A stretch of 64,000 nt of DNA, taken from Myxococcales bacterium. Lineage in GTDB: Bacteria; UBA10199; 2-02-FULL-44-16; JAAZCA01. The notes beneath the pieces were generated by a model, which saw only the letters and a list, made by a program, of their open reading frames with translations, did not search any database and had not been told where the DNA came from. Positions within the stretch are counted from its first letter, which is position 1; each line of letters begins with the position of its first letter. The stretch covers positions 1 to 64,000 of the forward strand of contig JAAZCA010000036.1 of assembly GCA_012513515.1 (NCBI GenBank), given 5' to 3'. A program made the translations under genes and the position numbers. Positions 9,313 to 18,778 of this stretch are shown one piece after another.

Positions 9313-10547
9313 AAGACAGCCTGAAGAAAAAATGTGATTATTCGAAAGACTTCATCAGGAAGCTTCCAAAGACCGACCTCCATGTTCATCTGGACGGGAG
9401 CCTTCGCGTGTCGACGTTGATAGACTTGGCAAAAAAGCATTCTGTGAAACTTCCCTCTTTTACAGAAGCAGGGCTTAGAAAAACGGTTTTTAAAAAAAGA
9501 TATGGGGATCTGCTGGAATACCTCAGGGGCTTCGATTATACGCTAGCCGTCATGCAGACTCCAGAGGCGCTGGAGCGCGTCGCCTATGAATTTGCGATGG
9601 ACTGTTTTGAGGATGGCGTCAGGTATGTGGAACCGAGGTTTGCTCCGCAGCTGCATGTGAACGATCTTATGGCTGTGGAGGATGTCCTGATCTCGGTCAA
9701 CAAGGGACTCGCGCGCGCCAAAGAGGAGATCAATACCTCGAAGGCCATAGCGTCGGGTTCCGAGCCTTATTTTGAATATGGAATAATCTGCTGCGCTATG
9801 AGGATGTTCAATGAAAATTTTCCGGGAGTATTCAGAAAGCTGCTGTCCGTTCACAAGTATATGGATCGTGAGGAGCTCTATGGCCTTGCAGCGCTCGACC
9901 TCGTCGAGTCCATGATATATTGCCGTGATGAGTTAGGTCTTCCTATAGTCGGATTCGACCTGGCCGGAGCCGAGTCCGGATATCCAGCGGAGCATTATAA
10001 AAGTTCGTTCGAGTTGGCCCATAAAAATTTTTTCAGAAAGACGGTGCACGCCGGGGAAGCATATGGCCCGGAATCCATATTTCAGGCCATAGCGGATTGT
10101 CACGCCGACAGGATAGGGCACGGCACTCACATATTCGACGCTTCGATGGTGAAATCAGGTAGCAAGGCCGAAAAGGAACGTTACGTCAACGACCTGTGGC
10201 AATACGTTGCTGATAGCAGAATGACCATCGAAGTATGTCTGACATCCAACCTTCAGACGAAGCCGGAGATGAAGTCCGTTAGGAGCCATCCTGTTTCCAA
10301 GATGCTTGAGAAGAGGCTTTCATTTACCTTCTGTACTGATAACATGCTCGTATCGGATACGACTGCGACTGATGAAATATTGCTGGCTGTTAACAATTTC
10401 AAAATAAATTCCAACAAACTCAAGGATATAATAATCTACGGCTTCAAACGAAGTTTTTTTCCTGGCGACTATTTGGAAAAGCGCCGGTACATACGCAGCG
10501 TGATAGATTACTACGACAGGGTGGAGAAAGAATTCTTTGTTTCTTAG
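9309..10547 (+). CDS. add: Adenosine deaminase family protein
   Basis: Metal-dependent amidohydrolase that in the named family deaminates adenosine to inosine. The 412-residue product shows the zinc motif HVHLDGS (H25, H27), GFDLAGAESG, the zinc-ligand motif HAGEAYGPESI, RIGHGTHI and a C-terminal CTDNMLVSDT, where the first Asp is the zinc ligand and TDN replaces the eukaryotic TDD, as is common in bacteria. No signal peptide; cytoplasmic. The start overlaps the previous stop by four bases. A more distant deaminase specificity (for example modified adenosines) is possible since no purine genes are nearby. Confidence 0.87.
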   Translation: MKDSLKKKCDYSKDFIRKLPKTDLHVHLDGSLRVSTLIDLAKKHSVKLPSFTEAGLRKTVFKKRYGDLLEYLRGFDYTLAVMQTPEALERVAYEFAMDCFEDGVRYVEPRFAPQLHVNDLMAVEDVLISVNKGLARAKEEINTSKAIASGSEPYFEYGIICCAMRMFNENFPGVFRKLLSVHKYMDREELYGLAALDLVESMIYCRDELGLPIVGFDLAGAESGYPAEHYKSSFELAHKNFFRKTVHAGEAYGPESIFQAIADCHADRIGHGTHIFDASMVKSGSKAEKERYVNDLWQYVADSRMTIEVCLTSNLQTKPEMKSVRSHPVSKMLEKRLSFTFCTDNMLVSDTTATDEILLAVNNFKINSNKLKDIIIYGFKRSFFPGDYLEKRRYIRSVIDYYDRVEKEFFVS

Positions 10548-12273
10548 AATAACGACATTCCTGTTTTTAATTTTAATGCTGCCGTCATCGGCGGATGCCG
10601 TGCTGAGATCCCTATGTGAAGGTTACAAGATAGATTCTTCTGAAATAATAAGATTCAATGTCAACGAGAAAAAACTTATATGCGGAGATCACAATGCCGA
10701 ATCGTGGAACAAAATACCTAGATCACAGGCTAAGTATTTTGCGCGCAACTTTCTTCAGGAGCGCGGGTATTTGGATCCGGAGTTTAAAGAGGAAGGTGAA
10801 AATGTAATAATAGTCGTCGGGGAAAAAACTCGAATTACAGATGTTTCCATCAAAGGGGCTCCCCCGCGCACATTAAGGGCATGGCAAAAGAGGGGAATCA
10901 GGGGTGCTCCGCTCGATCCGAAATCCTTGGACTCGCTCGAAAGGTGGGGGGTATCGGGTCTCAAGTCGAAGGGGTTTGCATGCCCTCGCGTTTCGGCTTT
11001 AGGGGATGCCAGCAGCGGAGGGGTAGAGCTTGAAGTCAACCCCGGCCCTCGTCTCAATATAGCTTCCCTCGAACAGTCGCCTGTGGAAGGCCTGATGGAT
11101 GGGGCGCTTGAACGGTTCAATGCGTTTCATGTGGGGGATCCGTATGATTATAGGAATATAGCTCTCACCAGCAGAAGGATATCGCAGAGCGGAATACTTC
11201 AGAGCAGCTATTTTCTCACCGAGTGCGCCGACGACGGCGTTCACCTTACACAGAAATCTATTTCAGGGGCGAGCAGGCTCGTAAGCGCCGGGCTAGGAGG
11301 GAGCACCGAGGAGTATCTGATAGGAAAGGCTTCATGGAAGCAGGGAAGATTGGGTAAAGCAGGATCTTCATTTGAAGTGGCCGGCAGGGCCTCCTACAGG
11401 AGACAGCGATTTCTAGTCAAAGGGATGGTCTATCCCTTTTCTTTTCCGACTCGCTGGCACTTCACGCCCGCCTTTTCGACCAGGAGGGAAAAAGAATCCA
11501 GGTACGAGTACCTTGCCAATGATCTTCTTATCCCAGCTGCTGTGAACTGGGATACCAGGGAAATAGGATGGAATCTTTTTTTCGGGCCGAGATTGAATTA
11601 CACGAGGGTCTTCAGCGGAGCCGACAAAGGTTGGACGCACTTTCTATCAGGTATCGCAGGTTTGGAGATCATCAGCCATGTCTATGAGTTGAACGTGGCA
11701 GATCCCAAATCCGGTTACACCGTGAGGGGATTGGCTGAGTTCAACTCAGACAAGGCGTTTTCCACGATCAGCGCGCAGAAATTCACGTTGTCAGGAGAAG
11801 CTCTGTACAATTTTGCAGGGTTCGATTCGCCGCTGCTTATTCTCTCCATAAGGGGATTCGCCGGTACAACTTTGGTGGATAGCGGCAACGCACAATTTTC
11901 CAAGATGCCTCCATGGTTATTTTATTATTTCGGAGGTTCAGCCGATCTTCGCGGGTTCGGGCTTAAAAAATTGCCAGATGCTAACAGAGGCGCGCTGACT
12001 GCGCTTTACTCGGGCGTCGAAGCGAGGCTGGCGAATATATTTCCCTTGAACCTTCAGCCTATAGCTTTTGCGGATTTTGGTGTGATGGGTCAGAAGTCGG
12101 TCAGTCTTAATCTGCCTGTCTACTGCTCTCCGGGGATAGGTATCAGGTGGCCATCGCTCATTGGAGTTTTGAGGTTCACCGCTGCAAAGGGTCTGTTTTT
12201 GAAAAACAGCACCCCTCCCAAACAAGCCCCTTCGCGCTGGCATTTTATATTCAGCATAGGGGAGGAGTTTTGA
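10537..12273 (+). CDS. Omp85-superfamily outer membrane protein (BamA/TamA-like)
   Basis: A 578-residue protein with a signal peptide (cleavage near SADA, about 22), an N-terminal periplasmic region of about 200 residues that would hold POTRA-like repeats, and a C-terminal beta-barrel (about 230-578) that ends in Phe. The Omp85 lid-loop signature appears as YFGGSADLRGFGLKKL. Paired with a TamB-like gene only two bases downstream, it is most likely the TamA-type partner of a TamA-TamB pair that moves lipids or barrel proteins to the outer membrane. The start is TTG at 10537, preceded by GGAG and overlapping the deaminase end by 11 bases. The short POTRA region is smaller than BamA (usually five POTRAs). 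Confidence 0.83.
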   Translation: MFLRITTFLFLILMLPSSADAVLRSLCEGYKIDSSEIIRFNVNEKKLICGDHNAESWNKIPRSQAKYFARNFLQERGYLDPEFKEEGENVIIVVGEKTRITDVSIKGAPPRTLRAWQKRGIRGAPLDPKSLDSLERWGVSGLKSKGFACPRVSALGDASSGGVELEVNPGPRLNIASLEQSPVEGLMDGALERFNAFHVGDPYDYRNIALTSRRISQSGILQSSYFLTECADDGVHLTQKSISGASRLVSAGLGGSTEEYLIGKASWKQGRLGKAGSSFEVAGRASYRRQRFLVKGMVYPFSFPTRWHFTPAFSTRREKESRYEYLANDLLIPAAVNWDTREIGWNLFFGPRLNYTRVFSGADKGWTHFLSGIAGLEIISHVYELNVADPKSGYTVRGLAEFNSDKAFSTISAQKFTLSGEALYNFAGFDSPLLILSIRGFAGTTLVDSGNAQFSKMPPWLFYYFGGSADLRGFGLKKLPDANRGALTALYSGVEARLANIFPLNLQPIAFADFGVMGQKSVSLNLPVYCSPGIGIRWPSLIGVLRFTAAKGLFLKNSTPPKQAPSRWHFIFSIGEEF

Positions 12274-12274
12274 T

Positions 12275-14623
12275 ATGAAGAAAAAAGCTGTCATAGCCCT
12301 TATATCGGCGCCACTCCTGTTTTTAGCTATGATCTTCGCGCTTCTTATCGCTGTATTAAACTGGCCCACGATTATTATAAATCCATATTCGCTTTCGGCC
12401 CTTTCAAAATATCTCATCCCTCTTGGAATTCATGTCGGATGGTCCGACATGAAAGTTTCTACTGTATCAAGTGGATTCCTGGATGAAACAGTTTCGATCA
12501 AGGTTGAAAATATTTGCATTAAAATGAAACCGGAGATCGAACACGGATGCTTTTCTGACGTCGGCATCTCTTTCAGATACGAATTCAAAGGTATGATTCC
12601 GAACTTGAAGGAAATCGGTCCGCTTTCTATGACAGGCGGCGATATTTATGTGGTTCTAGCCGACGATGTAGAAGATGAGAGCACCGACGGTGAAATATTC
12701 ATCCCCGATGTAAGAATTCCAGGATATTTCTCCGATGTATCCATTTTGCCAGTGCGCATAAGTGTAGAGTCGACAAAGGTCGATTATTATGGCGGCAGCG
12801 TCTCAGGCTCGGTCGATATCAATGCTGATTCATCAAATCAAAATACGATAGATAGAATATCCCTCTCATTCAGGTTGAACTCCGATGCCCTTGGGAGATT
12901 CGACGGGACTATTGCCGCGCATAGCGCATCATCGTTCAGAAAAGGGGATTGGAGCGCCAGCGTCAATCTGTCAGGAAACCTGGATGGAGGTGGAATTGTT
13001 TCATCATCGATCGATCTATCTACAGATGACGGCAAAGAATTGGGAGTAGAGGTTAACGCGGATTATTCTGAAGGAATCCTTGCCGCGTCATCTAAAATCG
13101 ACGCGACAATTTCAAGTAAATCAGTGAACGCGCTCTTGAATGGAAATATGAAGGGTGTGTCCGATGTGATTCCGGAGGTCAGATTCTCCGGATGTAGGTT
13201 GGACTTTAAGAGCTCCGATAAATCCGGAAATAGAGGCCTCTTTGATTTTAAGTGCCTGACCTCTGCGCGGCTGAAAAGAAATAAACTTCCTTGCGATGCT
13301 GAAGTTATATACAGGCCTCCGGAAGATATCGATCTGGACATTTCGGCCAACGGAGAAAGTTTTTTTATTCCTGACCTCGATGTGATAACCAAGGGGAGCC
13401 TTTCTGCGGTTGTCAGGCCGCACAAGGGGAAATTGGTATATATGAGCGGGCATTTATCCTCTGCTTTTGAGGGAGTCCCTTCCGAAGGTGTGAAAGGGTG
13501 GAAATTTCAAACCGAGGCTGATCTCGACTTTACAATAAAGAATTTTGCTGAGTTGGTTTCCGTTCTTGAAAAAACGTCATGGCCAGTACCGGCTCCCTTT
13601 AATGTCCTTGACGGCTCTGTGGAGTTTTCTGTGGAAGGTAAGATGTCTTCCGAATCTGACAAGATAATCCTTCCTGCAAAGCTCAGGTCCAGACTTGAAT
13701 CCGCCAAACAAAAGATTTTTTTGGACAGCGCCGGAAAATTGGAGATAGGTTTTAAAGGCGATGCATCAGGCAAAGCTGCGCTCGATATGAACGTTGACTT
13801 CGATGATGTGCAGATACAGCTCCCGGACCTCGCTCTGGCGTCGATTCCAAGGCTCGTCCCCGACTCGAGGATAATCACAGGAGGAGGTTTGGGTAATTTG
13901 TCCGGTGATATGTCAGAATCGTATGACTTCGAGTACTCCATTTCATTGAGGACTGTATCGGGCAAGCCAATCAGGATTCTTTCAAATTTGACGCCTGAGT
14001 TTATCCCAATAGCTCTGGATATGAACACCAATGATGAGAGGCTTTCTGGAAGCTTTAAGATAGAATCATTTCCGGTTAAGTTGTTTTCGCGCTCAGCGAA
14101 TCTCGATTATCTGGATATAGAGTTGGCCGATCCATCTGAAAAGAGCGTTGTCAAAGGAAAATTTGTCATTCCATACATAGATATGAAAATTCTGGTCGAG
14201 ATTGCCGGGACCATTGAGCAGCCTTCGATAGTCCTTGCGTCTGAGCCGCCTATGTCTGAAGGGGACATACTATCGATGCTTTTGTACGGAGAGCCTCTAA
14301 ACGATCTGGATAGCGATAACGCATCATCTGTGAGCAACACAAACATGGCTATAGCTGAAAGGTCGATGGCCCTTACCAGCTTTTTACTTCTTGCATCAAC
14401 ACCGATTCAAAGCGTTGCTTATAATCCCGACACCAAAACTTTTTCAGCAAGGGTTAGGCTCGCCAACAAAACCTCCCTGACTGTGGGCTCCAGCGGAGAT
14501 CAGAAAGAAGTTGGAATCAAACAAAGGCTTGGTAAGGGCTGGAGTATAACGACTAACCTAGAAAAACACGACACCTCGCCAGGCGCGGCCTCCGCTTACA
14601 TAGAGTGGAGCAAGAGATACTGA
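12275..14623 (+). CDS. TamB-like translocation/assembly module protein (DUF490)
   Basis: A 782-residue protein with one N-terminal membrane anchor (about 5-30) and a long body of beta-rich repeats. The C-terminal TamB domain is recognisable by GTIEQPSIVLASEPPMSE followed by DILSMLLYG, and by a closing KQRLGKGWSITTNLE...SAYIEWSKRY barrel-like end. It is short for TamB (about 1,250 residues in E. coli). AsmA/TamB proteins bridge the inner and outer membranes and are linked to phospholipid transport. It follows its Omp85 partner directly and is probably cotranscribed with it. Confidence 0.85.
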   Translation: MKKKAVIALISAPLLFLAMIFALLIAVLNWPTIIINPYSLSALSKYLIPLGIHVGWSDMKVSTVSSGFLDETVSIKVENICIKMKPEIEHGCFSDVGISFRYEFKGMIPNLKEIGPLSMTGGDIYVVLADDVEDESTDGEIFIPDVRIPGYFSDVSILPVRISVESTKVDYYGGSVSGSVDINADSSNQNTIDRISLSFRLNSDALGRFDGTIAAHSASSFRKGDWSASVNLSGNLDGGGIVSSSIDLSTDDGKELGVEVNADYSEGILAASSKIDATISSKSVNALLNGNMKGVSDVIPEVRFSGCRLDFKSSDKSGNRGLFDFKCLTSARLKRNKLPCDAEVIYRPPEDIDLDISANGESFFIPDLDVITKGSLSAVVRPHKGKLVYMSGHLSSAFEGVPSEGVKGWKFQTEADLDFTIKNFAELVSVLEKTSWPVPAPFNVLDGSVEFSVEGKMSSESDKIILPAKLRSRLESAKQKIFLDSAGKLEIGFKGDASGKAALDMNVDFDDVQIQLPDLALASIPRLVPDSRIITGGGLGNLSGDMSESYDFEYSISLRTVSGKPIRILSNLTPEFIPIALDMNTNDERLSGSFKIESFPVKLFSRSANLDYLDIELADPSEKSVVKGKFVIPYIDMKILVEIAGTIEQPSIVLASEPPMSEGDILSMLLYGEPLNDLDSDNASSVSNTNMAIAERSMALTSFLLLASTPIQSVAYNPDTKTFSARVRLANKTSLTVGSSGDQKEVGIKQRLGKGWSITTNLEKHDTSPGAASAYIEWSKRY

Positions 14624-14817
14624 TCTTTGTCATCCGTAAGGATATCGGCTCCAGAGTTAAGTTGCCACGTTAGACAGAGGTAATATTAAGAAATCAAGAT
14701 GCGATCATACGGCTTTGATCTTCGAGCAGATTTCATTCGGACGGGCTGAAATCTACAAGATTCAAGAGGAAGAGGAGGCAAGAGATCGGGCGGGGAGATG
14801 ACAGCCGTGCAGTCATT

Positions 14818-14846
14818 CCCGCATGTCTTCAGCGGGCCTGCTTTTT
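14818..14846 (+). terminator. Possible terminator after the TamB-like gene
   Basis: CCCGC (14818-14822) and GCGGG (14832-14836) can pair around a nine-base loop, followed closely by CTTTTT (14841-14846). It would end the plus-strand operon but overlaps the 3' end of the convergent porB gene. The rest of 14624-14817 shows no gene or clear signal. Confidence 0.4.
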
Positions 14847-15737
14847 CAGCCAGTTCCAGCTTTTATCTATGTATTGCTGATAGGACTCGATCTGCTCTTG
14901 TGTCATGTGGCGGAAGCGCCCTTGCATCGAGAGATAATCCTGAACCGGAATTCCCTTTGGTTCTATGTTGATCGTGTATTTTTCACCATTTTCAACTTCG
15001 AATATGGGAAAGACCTTTGAATCGACGGCCTTTCTCATTACCTCGATGGATTTTTCCGAATCGATTTTCCATCCTGCGGTGCATGAGGCCAGTATGTGAA
15101 TGAACCGGAACCCCTTTATCTTTTTGGCCTTTTCAAACTTGGCCATGAGGTCGTGAGGAAATGCTGGCGAGGTCGTAGCCAGGTAAGGTATGCCGTGCGA
15201 TGCCATTATCCTATCGATGTTTTTCTTAGGCGTCATCTTCGGAAAATCAACAGGCGTCGTGGTGGTCCACGTGAATTCCGGTGTTGCTCCGGACTGCTGA
15301 ATGCCGGTATTCATATACGCCTCATTGTCGTAACAGACGTAGATTACATCCTCGTTTCTTTCGGCTGCTGAAGAGAGGGATTGAAGGCCGATGTCGAATG
15401 TTCCTCCGTCTCCAGCCCAACCCATGATTTGGGTTGTTTTATTTTCCTTTATGTCGAGCGCCGCACGGATTCCGGAGAGCACTGCGCCAGTCGTTTCGAA
15501 GGCCGTATGCATGAGCGGGACCTTCATGTTTGAGTAGGGAAATGGCCCTGGGATCACAGCCCAGCAGCAGGCTGGAATTACCACGATGGTGTCTGGCCCG
15601 AGAGATTTGAGAGCGAGTCTCATCGCTATCGCGGCGCCGCATCCGGGGCATGCCAGATGGCCGCTCGTCATCATTTCCGACTGTTCGTAACTCTGTTTGG
15701 ACTCACCCTGTTTGAAAAGATGTGGATCTGTTCGCAT
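14829..15737 (-). CDS. porB: Pyruvate/2-oxoacid:ferredoxin oxidoreductase, beta subunit
   Basis: The thiamine-diphosphate subunit of a 2-oxoacid:ferredoxin oxidoreductase, which converts pyruvate and CoA to acetyl-CoA, CO2 and reduced ferredoxin. The 302-residue product has the Fe-S cysteine motif ACPGCGA near residue 30 and the ThDP-binding GDGGTFDIGLQSLSSAAERN followed by DNEAYMNTGIQ. These are closest in form to pyruvate synthase beta subunits (PorB). AGAGGG precedes the ATG. It is the last gene of a four-gene operon read right to left: gamma, GltD-delta fusion, alpha, beta. Confidence 0.92.
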   Translation of the reverse strand: MRTDPHLFKQGESKQSYEQSEMMTSGHLACPGCGAAIAMRLALKSLGPDTIVVIPACCWAVIPGPFPYSNMKVPLMHTAFETTGAVLSGIRAALDIKENKTTQIMGWAGDGGTFDIGLQSLSSAAERNEDVIYVCYDNEAYMNTGIQQSGATPEFTWTTTTPVDFPKMTPKKNIDRIMASHGIPYLATTSPAFPHDLMAKFEKAKKIKGFRFIHILASCTAGWKIDSEKSIEVMRKAVDSKVFPIFEVENGEKYTINIEPKGIPVQDYLSMQGRFRHMTQEQIESYQQYIDKSWNWLKKQAR

Positions 15738-15749
15738 TATAACCCTCTT

Positions 15750-16925
15750 CTATTTTTTGAGACCTATCCAAATGTCTTCGGATGGGTGATCTGCTGCTTT
15801 CGTTTTGTTATAAACTTCGATGATGGATTCCGGCGTTACATCTCTTCCTCCAAGGCCTATATGGAAGGTGAAGATATCCGGAGCCTGCGCGATGTCGTAG
15901 AAAGCGGACTTGATTTCGCTGCTCCATATTCCGCCGCAGCCATGGCTGATATTTCTGTCCAGAACGGCTATCTTTTTTATTTTCCTGCCGCCCGAGATGT
16001 TTCCAGCCGCCTCACGTAACGCATCGAACGGGAATGGGCGGAACATTCGAATTTTACAGATGCCAACCTTTTCTCCACGTTCGCGGAGTTGTTTTACAGC
16101 GACGCGAGCGGTGGACGTCATCGATCCGCTGGTGAGGAACACTATTTCAGCATCATCGGCATCTATCATTTCCACGATGTCATTCGGCCTTCCAAATTTC
16201 TTTTCGAAATTTTTGGCGATATCGTTATATGTGTTTATCGCTTCACGGTGGGCCTTTTCCATTATATAGCGGAACTCCATATAGTTGTCAGGCGCGCAAA
16301 GCGGGTTGAAGGTCATTGGCGCGCTCGTGTCGAGCTTATATTTCGGCTTGAATGGAGGAAGGAACTTATCGACCTCGCTGATGTCGGGAATCTCAACCGG
16401 TTCGTAGGTATGGGAGAGTATGAACGAATCGTAGACCACCATGACCGGAAGATAGATCGTTTCCGCGAGCCTGAAGGCCATCAGTATGGTGTCGATGACT
16501 TCCTGATTCGTTTCACAGTATAGCTGTATCCAACCGGTGTCGCGCTGTGCAAGCGAGTCGGTCTGGTCGCTCCAGATGCTCCAGCCAGGGGCCATCGCAC
16601 GGTTGACGTTGCAAAGCACTACCGGGAGCCTCCCATACGCGGCCCAGAATAAAAGCTCGTGCATTAAAGCCAGCCCTTGCGACGATGTTGCGGTAAATGC
16701 CCTTGCTCCGGCCTGCGAAGCCGCTATAGTAGCGGCCATTGCCGAATGCTCGGATTCCACTTTTATAAACTTGGCGTTGAGCTCCCCTTTTGCGCACATC
16801 TCCGAAAGCTCCTCGACTATCTGCGTCTGCGGTGTGATTGGATATGCGGATATTACCTCTGTTCTGGCAAGCTTCACTCCGTAGGAGGTAGCGTGATTTC
16901 CCATTAGGACTTCTTTTTTTGACAT
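15750..16925 (-). CDS. porA: Pyruvate/2-oxoacid:ferredoxin oxidoreductase, alpha subunit
   Basis: A 391-residue alpha subunit. It begins with a typical GNHATSYGVKLARTEVISAY PITPQT-type region (PITPQTQIVEEL), then the VESEHSAMAATI stretch that contacts ThDP, SQGLALMHELLFWAAYGRLP and a transketolase C-terminal-like domain (about 255-370; VGICKIRMFRPFP). It is separated from porB by 12 bases. GGAAGG precedes the ATG. Together with the gamma and beta subunits it would form the catalytic core of pyruvate synthase. Confidence 0.93.
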   Translation of the reverse strand: MSKKEVLMGNHATSYGVKLARTEVISAYPITPQTQIVEELSEMCAKGELNAKFIKVESEHSAMAATIAASQAGARAFTATSSQGLALMHELLFWAAYGRLPVVLCNVNRAMAPGWSIWSDQTDSLAQRDTGWIQLYCETNQEVIDTILMAFRLAETIYLPVMVVYDSFILSHTYEPVEIPDISEVDKFLPPFKPKYKLDTSAPMTFNPLCAPDNYMEFRYIMEKAHREAINTYNDIAKNFEKKFGRPNDIVEMIDADDAEIVFLTSGSMTSTARVAVKQLRERGEKVGICKIRMFRPFPFDALREAAGNISGGRKIKKIAVLDRNISHGCGGIWSSEIKSAFYDIAQAPDIFTFHIGLGGRDVTPESIIEVYNKTKAADHPSEDIWIGLKK

Positions 16926-16950
16926 TTCAAACCTTCCTTCCGATGGACGT

Positions 16951-18759
16951 TCAAAATTCGGTTGGTTCTTCGGTCATCCTCATTGCTGCGCGCGGGCATT
17001 CGTGGGAACAAAGACCGCATCCCTTGCAGTAGTAGAGGTCTATCTCGAAACCGGAGCTTTTTTTGGCGATCGCCAAGTCGGGGCAGTATATGTAGCAGTT
17101 ATCGCACTCCGTGCATCTGCCACAGTGAAAACATCTTGAGAGTTCCGATGATTTTATATCTTCCGCTGGCGAAGCGTGAACCTCTGTGAACGGGTCGCCT
17201 GAGAATCTTTTTTCCAAGGGCAGAGATGGTTTTTCCGCAGGAGTTGAGTGCGTGAAATAGGCGCTGTTGAGGTCGGTAAATCGTACGATCTCGCCCAGCA
17301 TCTCTGTCTTAGAATCCGTTGACGCATTGTGAACTTTGCCCGTTCTGTGTTCCAGATATTTCGACATCAGAGGCGTGGACGTGCCAGGGATGGTTATCCT
17401 TGGAATGATGTCGGCTGGGTTTTCTCCTCGTAGAATGCAATCTATGGCTATGGCGCTGCGTTTGCCATCGCCGAGGGCGTCGACGACAGTACGGGAGCCT
17501 GCTGTTATATCTCCGCCAGCGAACATCCCCTTCAAGGAGGTCTTGCCAAACTCATCCGCTACCAGAGAACCATCTTTTATATGTATTGCGGCAGGGATGA
17601 TCCTGTTTTCTATCTCCTCCCCTATGGCGGAGAAGATGGCGTCAGCATCGAACATCATTTCTGAACCTTCGATTGGAACGGGGCGGCGTCTTCCGGACTC
17701 GTCGGGATCTCCAAGCTTCATGCGCAGGCATTCAAGCCCTTTTGCCTTTCCGGATTTTACTATGACTCTCTTTGGAGCCATGAGTATCTCTATACGGACC
17801 CCCTCGTCGAGGGCTGCCTGGATCTCTTCCTGAGATGCAGGCATTTCCGCAACGGATCTGCGGTAGATCACCGTAACTTCTGCGCCGAGCCTCTTCGCAG
17901 TTCTTGCAGTGTCGATTGCGGTATTTCCTCCGCCAACCACCAAGACCTTGCTTCCTATGTTTATCTTCTTGCTGTGTTCTATGGATTTGAGGAAGTTGAG
18001 TCCGGATGTCACGCCCTCGCTCTTTTCGTCAGAAACTCCCATCGGACGGGATTTGTGCGCCCCTGTGGCGACGAAGGTTGCGTCGTATTCACGCACGATC
18101 TCCTCCAGGTGTGCAGCGTCCTTTATTTCTTGGCCAAGTTTGAATTCTACTCCCATCCTCTTCAGCGAGTCGATCTCCCTGTCGATTACTCTTCTTGGAA
18201 GGCGGTAGGATGGAATGCCATAGCGAAGCATTCCACCCGCCATTTTTTCCCTGTCATAGACGACCGCTTTATGGCCGAGCCTGGTGATGTGGTAAGCGAA
18301 TGCCAGCCCCGCCGGGCCGGCTCCAACAGCAGCAACTTTTTTGCCGCTTTTTGCCGCAAATGGTTCCGGCGTTGGAATTTTATCTCCTATCGCATCGCCG
18401 AGGGCTCTTTCGAGCATGTTGATGTTGACCGCGCCACCCATCTCGCACCTGTTGCAGCCTTCCATGCACGGATGAAAGCAGACGCGCCCCATTATAGCTG
18501 GAAATGGATTTTCCAATGTTGCCGCCTGCCACGCCTTTTCGACTTCGCCATCTTGCATGAACCTTATCCAGCGCTCTATGTCGTTTCCGGTGGGACATGA
18601 TGCTTGGCAAGCCGGAATTTTTTCAACGTAGCTTGGGCGAAGGTAGCGCCATGACCCAGTCTCGTTCCACTCCATCGTGGCCGAGCAGATGTCAAAATAT
18701 GGCATCTCTTTTTCGCTGTTGAAGATTACAGGTTTTGGTTTGTTTTCTGTGCTGTTCAT
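16951..18759 (-). CDS. GltD-like NAD(P) flavoprotein fused to a PorD-like 2x[4Fe-4S] ferredoxin
   Basis: A 602-residue fusion. N-terminal cysteines (CQASCPTGNDIERW, then CFHPCMEGCNRCEMGG, within about 50-110) match the Fe-S region of glutamate synthase small subunits. Two Rossmann sites follow: AVGAGPAGLAFAYH for FAD and VVGGGNTAIDTARTAKRLG for NAD(P)H, then a GMFAGGDITAG FAD motif. The last ~70 residues carry two ferredoxin cluster motifs, CFHCGRCTECDNCYIYCP and CKGCGLCSHECP, like the delta subunit of pyruvate synthase. It therefore both supplies the delta subunit and offers a route between NAD(P)H and ferredoxin. Because it lies between gamma and alpha, a POR role is much likelier than glutamate synthesis; no gltB is present. 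Confidence 0.9.
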   Translation of the reverse strand: MNSTENKPKPVIFNSEKEMPYFDICSATMEWNETGSWRYLRPSYVEKIPACQASCPTGNDIERWIRFMQDGEVEKAWQAATLENPFPAIMGRVCFHPCMEGCNRCEMGGAVNINMLERALGDAIGDKIPTPEPFAAKSGKKVAAVGAGPAGLAFAYHITRLGHKAVVYDREKMAGGMLRYGIPSYRLPRRVIDREIDSLKRMGVEFKLGQEIKDAAHLEEIVREYDATFVATGAHKSRPMGVSDEKSEGVTSGLNFLKSIEHSKKINIGSKVLVVGGGNTAIDTARTAKRLGAEVTVIYRRSVAEMPASQEEIQAALDEGVRIEILMAPKRVIVKSGKAKGLECLRMKLGDPDESGRRRPVPIEGSEMMFDADAIFSAIGEEIENRIIPAAIHIKDGSLVADEFGKTSLKGMFAGGDITAGSRTVVDALGDGKRSAIAIDCILRGENPADIIPRITIPGTSTPLMSKYLEHRTGKVHNASTDSKTEMLGEIVRFTDLNSAYFTHSTPAEKPSLPLEKRFSGDPFTEVHASPAEDIKSSELSRCFHCGRCTECDNCYIYCPDLAIAKKSSGFEIDLYYCKGCGLCSHECPRAAMRMTEEPTEF

Positions 18760-18778
18760 CTTTTCACCTGTGGTTCAC

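Noticed and set aside
13507-14031. 174-codon minus-strand frame inside the TamB-like gene
   Set aside because: Shadow of a long coding region; Ser/Lys-rich with no family features.
16951-18759. Reading the flavoprotein as glutamate synthase small subunit (gltD)
   Set aside because: No large subunit is present, the C-terminal tail is PorD-like, and it lies inside the por operon.
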